The translations under genes were made by a program, and so were the position numbers. The notes below the pieces were generated by a model. The model did not search any database, was not told where the DNA came from, and was given only the letters and a program-made list of their open reading frames with translations. From Clostridium sp. CAG:343 (lineage in GTDB: Bacteria; Bacillota; Clostridia; TANB77; CAG-508), in assembly GCA_000431335.1 (NCBI GenBank), contig FR888058.1:1-16022 (forward strand): 16,022 bases of DNA. Reading direction: 5' to 3'. Position 1 is the first letter of the stretch, and each line of letters opens with the position of its first letter. Positions 1 through 7,927 of this stretch are shown here, piece after piece.

Positions 1-83
1 TTATAGTTGGAACCAATGCTTGGACAACATAATCATTTCTCAATGAACTGTAACTTATACCTAATCAAAAATGTTACCGTCCA
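1..83 (-). promoter_or_regulatory. Possible promoter and leader of the gene downstream of rpoC
   Basis: This stretch follows the rpoC terminator and contains no convincing reading frame. On the minus strand a TATAAG hexamer (54-59) lies 19 bases after TTGGAC (79-84), resembling a sigma-A promoter with a long spacer. Two short hairpins follow: TCATT/AATGA with a GAGA loop (33-46), and a GTTG..CCAA/TTGG..CAAC stem (6-28). It may be the start of the next transcription unit, which lies outside the window. The spacer is longer than ideal, so the call is tentative. Confidence 0.25.
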
Positions 84-123
84 ATAAAAAATAGTTATTA
101 GATTTAAAAACCTAATAACTATT
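84..123 (-). terminator. Intrinsic terminator after rpoC
   Basis: On the minus strand a perfect 12-bp stem (112-123 pairing with 90-101) encloses a 10-base loop, and the descending arm runs into a T-rich tract (TTTTATT, 83-89). It begins 14 bases beyond the rpoC stop codon. This is a classical rho-independent terminator and suggests that the rpoBC transcript ends here. Many Firmicutes instead run on into rpsL-rpsG. Confidence 0.85.
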
Positions 124-136
124 CTTTATATATTTT

Positions 137-3100
137 TTATGCATTTTGTTCAGAAGTTGTCTCAACACTTTCTTCAATACCATCTGTTGTCTCTTCTAAT
201 TCCTTTTCTGTATTAATATGAATATTTTGATATTTTTGCATACCTGTTCCAGCGGGGATTAATTTACCAATAATAACATTTTCTTTTAATCCTACTAAAT
301 CATCTACCTTTCCTTTAATTGCTGCTTCTGTTAATACTCTTGTTGTCTCTTGGAAAGATGCTGCAGATAAGAAACTATCTGTTGCAAGTGAAGCTTTTGT
401 AATTCCAAGTAAAACTCTCTTACCTGTTGCTGGACGTTTTCCTTGAGCTATTGCTTCATTATTTTTATCTTCAAATTCATACATATCTATTAATGAACCA
501 GGGAACATATCAGTATCAGCATTATCTTCAACTCTAACTTTCTTAAGCATTTGTCTACCAATTACCTCAATATGTTTATCATTAATATCAACACCTTGGT
601 TTCTATAAACTTTTTGTACTTCTGAAATCAAGTATTCATATACTCCTTCTGGTCCTTTAATTTCTAAGATTTCAGCTGGATTGATAGATCCTTCAATTAA
701 TGGTTCTCCTGCTTCTACCATATCTCCATCTTTTACTTTCATTTTTGAACCAAATGGTATTACATAAGATTTAGAATTATCTTTTGAAGTTACAACTACT
801 TCTTTCTTCTTCTTTGTTTCTTTAATTTTTACTTTACCATCAATTTCAGATATAATAGCAAGACCCTTTGGCTTTCTAGCTTCAAATAATTCTTCAACCC
901 TAGGTAAACCTTGAGTAATATCTGCTACACCAGCAACACCACCAGAGTGAATTGTTCTCATTGTAAGCTGTGTACCAGGCTCACCAATAGATTGAGCTGC
1001 AATGATACCTATAGATTCTCCTATAGAAACTAAGTCTCTTCTTGCCAATCCCATACCATAACATTTTTGACATACACCATGTTTTGAACGGCATCCTAAA
1101 ACAGAACGTACTTCTAACTTTTCAATTCCTGCTTCAACAATTTTATTTGCTATTTCATCTGTAATCATTGTATCTTTATCCACAATTAATTCATTTGTTT
1201 GTGGATTAATTACATCTTTTACAGGATATCTTCCTACTAATCTTTCTTGCATTTTTTCAATAATTTGATTTCCATCTTTAATATCATAAACTATGATACC
1301 TTCTTCTGTTCCACAGTCATGTTCACGAACAATAATATCTTGTGAAACATCAACTAATCTTCTTGTCAAGTATCCAGAGTCTGCTGTTCTAAGAGCTGTA
1401 TCAGAAAGTCCTTTACGAGCTCCATGGGCTGAAATGAAGTATTCCAATGCATCTAACCCTTCTGCAAATGAAGATTTAATTGGTATTTCAACTGCTTTAC
1501 CTGTTGTACTTGCCATTAACCCACGAATACCTGCAATTTGTCTTAATTGGTTCATATTACCACGGGCTCCAGATTTAACCATCATATAAATTGGGTTTAA
1601 TTCGTCAAAATTATCTTCCATAGCATTACTTACTTTTTTAGTTGTATCTTCCCACACATTAATAACAGCGTTATATCTTTCGTCGTTTGTAATTAAACCA
1701 CGTGCATATTGTTTTCTTATTGTTTCTACTTTCTCATCAGCCTCTTTTAATAATCCTTTTTTAGCTTCTGGCACTTTTACGTCATCCATTGAGAATGTTA
1801 TACCAGCTAAAGTAGAATATTTAAATCCTAATGCTTTAATATAATCAATTACTTCTGCAGATTCTATTAAACCATGAATGTTAATAACCTTTTCAATAAT
1901 TTGCCCCATAGATTTTTTCATAACTGGGAAACTAATTTCATATTGGAATGGGTCTTTTTCTCTATCAATAAATCCTAAATCTTGAGGAATTCCTTGATTG
2001 AATATAATTCTACCTACACTAGTCTCTATTTTTCCTGTTTTAATTTCTCCATCAATTTCTTTTGATACTCTTACAAAGATTTTAGCATGAATTCCAACAT
2101 CATGGTTTTCAAATGCCATAATTGCTTCATCTGGATCTTTAAAGTATTTTCCTTCACCTTTTTCGCCATCTAATACCATTGTTAAGTAATAACTTCCTAA
2201 AATCATATCTAGTCTTGGTACAGCAACTGGTTTACCATCTTGTGGCTTTAACAAGTTATTTGTTGAAAGCATTAAATATCTTGATTCTGCCTGTGCTTCT
2301 GGTGATAATGGTAAGTGAACTGCCATTTGGTCACCATCAAAGTCAGCATTAAATGCTTCACAAACTAATGGGTGAAGCTTAATTGCTCTTCCTTCTACAA
2401 GTACTGGTTCGAAACTTTGAATACCAAGTCTATGTAGTGTTGGAGCACGGTTTAACATAACTGGATGATCTTTTATAACTTCTTCTAATATTCCCCATAC
2501 TTCTGGTCTTAATCTTTCGACCATTCTCTTAGCATTTTTTATATTTTGAGCAATTCCACGACCTACTAATTCTCTCATTACAAATGGTTTAAATAATTCA
2601 ACAGCCATTTCCTTTGGAAGTCCACATTGATATATTTTTAGTTCTGGTCCTACTACGATAACAGAACGTCCAGAATAATCAACACGTTTTCCAAGTAAGT
2701 TTTGACGGAATCTACCTTGTTTTCCTTTTAACATATCTGATAAAGATTTTAATGGTCTATTTCCTGCTCCAGTTACTGGTCTTCCACGTCTTCCATTATC
2801 AATTAATGCATCTACAGATTCTTGTAACATTCTCTTTTCGTTTCTTACAATAATTTCTGGTGCACCTAATTCTAATAATCTTTTTAATCTGTTATTTCTA
2901 TTAATAACTCTTCTATATAAGTCATTTAAATCTGATGTTGCAAATCTACCACCATCTAATTGAACCATTGGTCTTAATTCTGGTGGAATAACTGGAACAA
3001 CATTCATAACCATCCATTCTGGTCTATTTCCAGATATTCTAAATGCTTCTACTGTATCTAATCTTTTTACAAGTTTAACTCTTTTTTGTTCACTAGCTGT

Positions 3101-3691
3101 TTCTAATTCTTTTCTAATTTGTTTTGATAATTTTTCAAGGTCAATTTGTTCTAATAATTCTCTTAAAGCTTCTGCTCCCATTTTTGCCTTAAAAGAACCT
3201 CTACCATATTTTTCTTCTGCTTCATGATATTCTTTTTCATTTAACACTTGACATTTTTCTAATCCTGAAGTTCCTTTATCTACAACTATATAAGATGCAA
3301 AATAAATTATTTTTTCAAGGTTTCTTGGTGAAACATCTAACATTAATGCTATTCTACTTGGAATACCTTTAAAATACCATATATGAGCTACTGGTGCTGC
3401 AAGTTCAATATGTCCCATTCTCTCACGTCTAACTTTTGATTTTGTAACTTCTACACCACATCTATCACATACAATCCCTTTATATCTTACTCTTTTATAC
3501 TTACCACAGTGACATTCCCAATCTTTTGTTGGTCCAAAGATTCTTTCACAAAACAAACCATCTCTTTCTGGTTTTAATGTTCTATAGTTTATAGTTTCAG
3601 GTTTTTTTACTTCACCTTTTGACCATTCTCTTATTTTTTCATCTGATGCCACTCCTATTTTTAGCTTATTAAAAATATCTAATTCGTCCAC
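137..3691 (-). CDS. rpoC: DNA-directed RNA polymerase subunit beta' (RpoC)
   Basis: Catalytic beta' subunit of bacterial RNA polymerase, which with beta forms the active-site cleft. Counted from the GTG at 3691 the protein has 1184 residues, close to clostridial RpoC. Visible landmarks are the N-terminal zinc site (Cys 60, 62, 75, 78), the NADFDGD motif holding the three Mg-binding aspartates (448-454), the bridge helix around GARKGLSDTALRTADSGYL (from about 757), the second zinc site (Cys 793, 867, 874, 877) and the trigger loop starting near GEPGTQLTMRTIHSGG (from about 903). I chose GTG because AGGGGG lies 7 bases upstream and because DELDIFNKLKIGVASDEKIREWS aligns with the usual RpoC start. 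An in-frame ATG at 3736 would add 15 residues, but it lies in the arm of a hairpin. The gene lies downstream of rpoB and is followed by a terminator. It appears intact. Confidence 0.97.
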   Translation of the reverse strand: MDELDIFNKLKIGVASDEKIREWSKGEVKKPETINYRTLKPERDGLFCERIFGPTKDWECHCGKYKRVRYKGIVCDRCGVEVTKSKVRRERMGHIELAAPVAHIWYFKGIPSRIALMLDVSPRNLEKIIYFASYIVVDKGTSGLEKCQVLNEKEYHEAEEKYGRGSFKAKMGAEALRELLEQIDLEKLSKQIRKELETASEQKRVKLVKRLDTVEAFRISGNRPEWMVMNVVPVIPPELRPMVQLDGGRFATSDLNDLYRRVINRNNRLKRLLELGAPEIIVRNEKRMLQESVDALIDNGRRGRPVTGAGNRPLKSLSDMLKGKQGRFRQNLLGKRVDYSGRSVIVVGPELKIYQCGLPKEMAVELFKPFVMRELVGRGIAQNIKNAKRMVERLRPEVWGILEEVIKDHPVMLNRAPTLHRLGIQSFEPVLVEGRAIKLHPLVCEAFNADFDGDQMAVHLPLSPEAQAESRYLMLSTNNLLKPQDGKPVAVPRLDMILGSYYLTMVLDGEKGEGKYFKDPDEAIMAFENHDVGIHAKIFVRVSKEIDGEIKTGKIETSVGRIIFNQGIPQDLGFIDREKDPFQYEISFPVMKKSMGQIIEKVINIHGLIESAEVIDYIKALGFKYSTLAGITFSMDDVKVPEAKKGLLKEADEKVETIRKQYARGLITNDERYNAVINVWEDTTKKVSNAMEDNFDELNPIYMMVKSGARGNMNQLRQIAGIRGLMASTTGKAVEIPIKSSFAEGLDALEYFISAHGARKGLSDTALRTADSGYLTRRLVDVSQDIIVREHDCGTEEGIIVYDIKDGNQIIEKMQERLVGRYPVKDVINPQTNELIVDKDTMITDEIANKIVEAGIEKLEVRSVLGCRSKHGVCQKCYGMGLARRDLVSIGESIGIIAAQSIGEPGTQLTMRTIHSGGVAGVADITQGLPRVEELFEARKPKGLAIISEIDGKVKIKETKKKKEVVVTSKDNSKSYVIPFGSKMKVKDGDMVEAGEPLIEGSINPAEILEIKGPEGVYEYLISEVQKVYRNQGVDINDKHIEVIGRQMLKKVRVEDNADTDMFPGSLIDMYEFEDKNNEAIAQGKRPATGKRVLLGITKASLATDSFLSAASFQETTRVLTEAAIKGKVDDLVGLKENVIIGKLIPAGTGMQKYQNIHINTEKELEETTDGIEESVETTSEQNA

Positions 3692-3704
3692 TATTTTTCC
3701 CCCT
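3692..3704 (-). promoter_or_regulatory. Ribosome binding site that decides the rpoC start
   Basis: AGGGGG (3699-3704 on the minus strand) lies 7 bases before the GTG at 3691. The in-frame ATG at 3736 has only a poor GGTGGA, about 12 bases upstream and inside a hairpin loop. This supports GTG as the start of rpoC. Confidence 0.7.
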
Positions 3705-3724
3705 AGACTTTTATAATATTTTTT

Positions 3725-3797
3725 GATTTTAAACATAAAATAAGTCTATCCACCGCTCTTGCAATTCCATCCTGTCGCTTATTTTATGTTTAAAATC
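3725..3797. repeat. Perfect 20-bp inverted repeat between rpoB and rpoC
   Basis: Positions 3725-3744 and 3778-3797 are exact reverse complements, 20 of 20, and flank a 33-base loop (3745-3777) that is clearly richer in G and C than the arms. In the rpoBC mRNA this would form a long AU-rich hairpin ending 33 bases before the rpoC GTG. No U-tract follows on either strand, so it is not an intrinsic terminator. It could be an RNase processing or mRNA stability element, a regulatory hairpin, or a small palindromic mobile repeat. The sequence alone does not say which. Confidence 0.9.
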
Positions 3798-3833
3798 TAT
3801 TAAATTAATTTAAATCTAAACTGATTATTTTTA

Positions 3834-6800
3834 TTAGATATCATCATTATTTAAATCATCATTAAATAATAATTCGTCTCCTTCATCATCTAGTCCTTCA
3901 AACAATTCATCACTATCTTCATTTAAAGATTCTTCATTGTCCTCTTCTTCGCCATAACCATCTAGGTCACCGTCTGCAATAACTTCATCTTCAGCTAATA
4001 TCTTTTTATCTTGATTTGGATCATATTCTATTCCTTCTTCGATGTTTTCTTTTAGTTCTAATTCTTGATTATCTTCTGAATATAATCTTACATCTAGTCC
4101 TAAAGATTGTAATTCTTTTACAAGAACTTTAAAGCTTTCTGGAACTCCTGGTTCTGGAACATTTTCGCCTTTTACTATTGCTTCATATGTCTTAACACGT
4201 CCTACAACATCATCAGATTTAACTGTTAACATTTCTTGTAAAGTATAAGCTGCACCATATGCCTCTAATGCCCAAACTTCCATTTCTCCAAAACGTTGTC
4301 CACCAAATTGTGCTTTTCCTCCTAAAGGTTGTTGTGTTACTAATGAGTATGGTCCTGTTGAACGAGCATGTATCTTATCATCTACTAAGTGATGTAGTTT
4401 TAACATATACATTACTCCTACTGTAATTGGGCTTGCAAATGGATCTCCTGTTCTACCATCATATAAAGTCATTTTTCCATCTTCGCTCATTCCAGCTTTT
4501 GCTAATAATTCTTTTACATCTTCCTCTGTTGCACCATCAAATACTGGTGTAGAAATTTTCCATCCTAATGCCTTTGCTGCGCCACCTAAGTGAACCTCTA
4601 AAACTTGACCTAAGTTCATACGAGAAGGAACACCTAATGGGTTTAATAAAATATCAATTGGTGTACCATCTGGCATAAATGGCATATCTTCTTCTGGTAA
4701 AACTCTTGAAATAACACCTTTGTTACCATGACGTCCTGCCATTTTATCTCCAACAGAAATCTTTCTTTTTGTTGCAATATAACATCTAATAATTTGGTTA
4801 ACACCCGGTCCTAATTCGTCTGAATTATCTCTAGTAAATATTTTAACATCAACTATTGTTCCAGCTTCTCCATGTGGTACTCTTAAAGATGTGTCTCTAA
4901 CTTCTCTTGCTTTTTCTCCAAAGATAGCTCTTAATAATCTTTCTTCTGCTGTTAATTCAGTCTCTCCCTTTGGTGTAACTTTACCAACTAAAATATCTCC
5001 TGGTCTAACTTCAGCACCAATTCTAATAATTCCATTTTCATCTAAGTCTTTTAATGAATCATCACCAACGTTTGGAATGTCTCTTGTAATTTCTTCTGCT
5101 CCTAATTTAGTATCACGACATTCACAATCATATTCTTCAATGTGAATTGATGTAAATACATCTTCTTTTACTAATCTTTCATTAATTAATATAGCATCTT
5201 CGTAATTGTATCCTTCCCATGTTGAGAATGCTACTAATACGTTTTTACCAAGTGCCATTTCTCCATTTTGTGTAGCTGGTCCATCAGCAATGGCATCTCC
5301 CTTTTTAACTTTTTCACCTTTTTTTACAATTGGCTTTTGGTTAATACAAGTTCCACCGTTTGTTCTTTTAAATTTACGTAATTTATGTACAACTGTTTTT
5401 CCATTTTTATATTTAACAGTTATTGAATCACATGTTACTTTTTTAATTACTCCATCATCTTCTGCTAATACTAAAATTCCTGAATCTTTTGCTGCTCTAT
5501 ATTCTATACCTGTTCCTACAATTGGGCTTTCTGTAATCATAAGAGGTACTGCTTGACGTTGCATGTTTGCTCCCATCAAGGCTCTCTTAGCATCATCATG
5601 CTCTAAGAAAGGAATCATTGCTGCTGCAACAGAAACTAATTGTTTTGGTGATACATCTACATATTGTACTTTATCGCTATCTACTTCAATAACCTCGTTT
5701 TTAAATCTAACTCTAATACGTGGATGTACAAATTTTCCATCTTCATTAACTGGTTCTGATGCTTGAGCAATAATATAGTTATCTTCTACATCTGCACTCA
5801 TATACTCAACAATATCTGTTAATTTATGTGTTTCTGGATCTACCTTTCTATATGGTGTTTCAATAAATCCATATTCATTAATTTGTGCAAATGAAGAAAG
5901 TGCTGAAATAAGTCCAATGTTTGGTCCTTCTGGAGATTCTATAGGACATAATCTACCATAGTGTGTATAATGAACGTCACGTACTTCAAATCCTGCTCTT
6001 TCTCTTGTTAATCCTCCAGGTCCTAAAGCTGAAATTCTTCTTTTATGTGTTAATTCTGATAATGGGTTTGTTTGATCCATAAATTGTGATAATTGTGAAC
6101 TTCCAAAGAATTCTCTAATTGCTGATGTGATTGGTTTTGTATTAATTAATGTTTGTGGTGTAACTACATCTAAATCTTGAATTGTCATTCTTTCACGAAC
6201 AACTCTTTCTAATCTTGTTAAACCAATTCTAAATTGGTTTTGTAATAATTCACCAACACAACGAATTCTACGGTTTGCTAAATGGTCAATATCATCTGGT
6301 TTTCCTAATCCATGTGAAAGATTTAATAAATAGTTAATAGAAGCTATCATATCTTCTGTTGTAATATGTTTTGGTACTAATTCATCCATTCTTTCTTCTA
6401 AAGCTTTTACTAATTCTTCTTCAGATGTATTGTCTATAATGTTTTTTAAAACATTATAATTTACTAATTCTTTTATATGTAATTTACTTAAGTCAACTGT
6501 TGGTAATACTTTGTGGATATTGCATGTAGAGTTTCCTATAATTCTTACTTTTTTATCTCCAACCATAATATCTACAATGTTAATTCCTGAATCTTGAATT
6601 TCTTCTGCTACTTCTTCAGAGATAATTTCCCCTGCTTGTACAAAAACTTCTCCTGTTTCACTATCTACTATATCATTTGCAGATACTTTATCTTTAATTC
6701 TTGTAGCTAATGCTAATTTTTGATTAAATTTATATCTACCAACCTTGGCTAAATCATAACGTTTATTATCATAAAATAATCCATTAAATAAATTTCTTGC

Positions 6801-7553
6801 AGCATCAACTGTTGGAAGTTCTCCTGGTCTTAATTTTTTGTAAATTTCAATTAAGGCTTCATCTTGATCTTTAATAGTGTCTTTGTTTATTGTTGCTTTT
6901 AGCATTTCTTCTTTACCAAATAAATCTATTATTTGGCTATCTGTTGCTATACCAATTGCTCTAAGCAATGTGGTTACTGGAACTTTTCTTGTTCTATCAA
7001 CACGTACCCAGAATATATCATTACCATCTGTTTCATATTCTAGCCATGCTCCTCTTAATGGCATAACTGTAGAATTGTATGTTCTTTTTCCTGTTTTTGT
7101 ATCAAATTCTTCTCCATAATAACAACCTGGTGAACGTACTAATTGGCTTACTACTACTCTTTCTGCACCATTAATTACGAAGGTTCCACTATCTGTCATA
7201 AGTGGGAAATCACCTAAGTAAATTTCTTGTTCTTTAATTTCACCTGTTTCACGGTTAATTAATCTTACTTTTACATGTAATCTTGTAGAATATGTAGCAT
7301 CTCTTTCTTTTGCTTCTTCAACTGAGTATTTTGTTTTTTCCTCCATGTAATAATCGAAAAATTCAAGAACTAAATTTCCAGAATAATCTTCAATTGGTGA
7401 AATATCTTTTAATACTTCTCCTAATCCTTCTTCTATAAACCAGTCATATGAGTCTTTTTGCACTTTGATTAGGTTTGGCATTTCAATATAATCGCCAACT
7501 TTTGCGAAATCTTTACGAGAGGCTTTCTCGTATTTAACTTCTTTAATTTTCAA
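3834..7553 (-). CDS. rpoB: DNA-directed RNA polymerase subunit beta (RpoB)
   Basis: Beta subunit of RNA polymerase, forming one side of the catalytic cleft and the rifampicin pocket. Counted from the TTG at 7553 the protein has 1239 residues, normal for Clostridia. The N-terminal part contains MPNLIKVQKDSYDWF. The rifampicin cluster (about 485-511) reads SSQLSQFMDQTNPLSELTHK followed by RRISALGPGG. Asp493, His503 and Ser508 match the wild-type residues D516, H526 and S531 of E. coli, so no common resistance substitution is seen. Further on are GRLCPIESPEGPNIGLI, the KMAGRHGNKG region and the C-terminal PLGGKAQFGGQRFGEMEVWALEAYGA motif region. The last 70 or so residues form a very acidic tail, as in other Firmicutes. 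The track-length start, GTG at 7562, lies inside the apparent ribosome binding site, so TTG is preferred; the difference is three residues. rpoC follows after 142 bases. Confidence 0.97.
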   Translation of the reverse strand: MKIKEVKYEKASRKDFAKVGDYIEMPNLIKVQKDSYDWFIEEGLGEVLKDISPIEDYSGNLVLEFFDYYMEEKTKYSVEEAKERDATYSTRLHVKVRLINRETGEIKEQEIYLGDFPLMTDSGTFVINGAERVVVSQLVRSPGCYYGEEFDTKTGKRTYNSTVMPLRGAWLEYETDGNDIFWVRVDRTRKVPVTTLLRAIGIATDSQIIDLFGKEEMLKATINKDTIKDQDEALIEIYKKLRPGELPTVDAARNLFNGLFYDNKRYDLAKVGRYKFNQKLALATRIKDKVSANDIVDSETGEVFVQAGEIISEEVAEEIQDSGINIVDIMVGDKKVRIIGNSTCNIHKVLPTVDLSKLHIKELVNYNVLKNIIDNTSEEELVKALEERMDELVPKHITTEDMIASINYLLNLSHGLGKPDDIDHLANRRIRCVGELLQNQFRIGLTRLERVVRERMTIQDLDVVTPQTLINTKPITSAIREFFGSSQLSQFMDQTNPLSELTHKRRISALGPGGLTRERAGFEVRDVHYTHYGRLCPIESPEGPNIGLISALSSFAQINEYGFIETPYRKVDPETHKLTDIVEYMSADVEDNYIIAQASEPVNEDGKFVHPRIRVRFKNEVIEVDSDKVQYVDVSPKQLVSVAAAMIPFLEHDDAKRALMGANMQRQAVPLMITESPIVGTGIEYRAAKDSGILVLAEDDGVIKKVTCDSITVKYKNGKTVVHKLRKFKRTNGGTCINQKPIVKKGEKVKKGDAIADGPATQNGEMALGKNVLVAFSTWEGYNYEDAILINERLVKEDVFTSIHIEEYDCECRDTKLGAEEITRDIPNVGDDSLKDLDENGIIRIGAEVRPGDILVGKVTPKGETELTAEERLLRAIFGEKAREVRDTSLRVPHGEAGTIVDVKIFTRDNSDELGPGVNQIIRCYIATKRKISVGDKMAGRHGNKGVISRVLPEEDMPFMPDGTPIDILLNPLGVPSRMNLGQVLEVHLGGAAKALGWKISTPVFDGATEEDVKELLAKAGMSEDGKMTLYDGRTGDPFASPITVGVMYMLKLHHLVDDKIHARSTGPYSLVTQQPLGGKAQFGGQRFGEMEVWALEAYGAAYTLQEMLTVKSDDVVGRVKTYEAIVKGENVPEPGVPESFKVLVKELQSLGLDVRLYSEDNQELELKENIEEGIEYDPNQDKKILAEDEVIADGDLDGYGEEEDNEESLNEDSDELFEGLDDEGDELLFNDDLNNDDI

Positions 7554-7565
7554 AAAAATCACCCC
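7554..7565 (-). promoter_or_regulatory. Ribosome binding site that decides the rpoB start
   Basis: GGGGTGA (7559-7565, minus strand) matches the GGTGA end of the full Shine-Dalgarno consensus and lies 5 bases before TTG at 7553. The alternative GTG (7560-7562) is part of this motif and has no purine-rich site of its own upstream. Confidence 0.65.
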
Positions 7566-7770
7566 ATAAAATGTATTTAAGCAGAAATAAATTTATTTTA
7601 TTTAAAAGAAGTCCCTCTCAAATGATAATTTGCTTACTAAGTTTTTAAAATGTCTGCTTTTACATATTAAAATTACTTAGGGCTCATTACATTTAATTCC
7701 TCTTCTTTTAATTTTAAACTTTTGAATTGTAAATTAGTTTGATATCAAAAATAAAATTTTTATAAACGGC
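7566..7770 (-). promoter_or_regulatory. rpoB leader region with possible secondary structure
   Basis: About 200 bases without a supported gene. On the minus strand CTAAGT and ACTTAG (7675-7680 and 7637-7642) can pair. AGCAGA with the upstream ATGTA (near 7653-7667) can pair with TCTGCT...TACAT (7571-7585). A 12-bp palindrome, TTTGATATCAAA, sits at 7738-7749. An AGAGG ribosome-binding-like site is followed 6 bases later by ATG TAA, a start codon directly joined to a stop (7687-7692). I see no clear -35/-10 pair. The region probably contains the 5' untranslated leader of rpoB, and possibly its promoter. Confidence 0.35.
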
Positions 7771-7813
7771 AACAAAAGAGCTGTTGAAAATCTTTGATTT
7801 TTCAACTGGCTCT
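7770..7813 (-). terminator. Terminator-like hairpin between the LRR gene and rpoB
   Basis: On the minus strand AGAGC (7809-7813) and a 10-bp arm (7796-7806, with one bulged base) pair with 7783-7792 and GCTCT (7777-7781) around a 3-base loop. CTTTTGTTG follows. The stem is strong, but the U-tract is short and interrupted. The likeliest role is to end the surface-protein operon. If the promoter at about 7897 is real, it would instead be a leader attenuator upstream of rpoB. Confidence 0.6.
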
Positions 7814-7896
7814 AGTGTTTCTTTATCTTTTACTTTTGTTAATATTTTTTATTTTAATCACCCTTATTCTTATTTTTAACTTTTTAGGGCATATTT

Positions 7897-7902
7897 ATTA
7901 TA
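7897..7902 (-). promoter_or_regulatory. Candidate -10 box upstream of rpoB
   Basis: A perfect TATAAT on the minus strand, just beyond the LRR gene stop and before the terminator-like hairpin. No good -35 hexamer is present 16-18 bases upstream. In DNA this AT-rich a chance match is plausible. Confidence 0.25.
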
Positions 7903-7927
7903 CGAATCTTTAATATGATATCACATT

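Noticed and set aside
1293..1589. Plus-strand open frame of 98 codons opposite rpoC
   Set aside because: It lies wholly within the highly conserved rpoC and its translation resembles no protein family. It is a shadow frame.
3725..3797. Intrinsic terminator between rpoB and rpoC
   Set aside because: The hairpin is followed by A-rich, not T-rich, sequence in the transcribed direction, and its long stem is almost all A/T.
4891..5766. Several plus-strand open frames opposite rpoB
   Set aside because: They are antisense shadows of conserved rpoB codons with no ribosome binding site or recognisable product. The frames at 6877-7119 are alike.
5980..6110. Rifampicin-resistance mutation in rpoB
   Set aside because: The key residues equivalent to E. 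coli D516, H526 and S531 are wild type. The differences seen (Thr for Asn518 and Leu for Ile525) are not the usual resistance changes.
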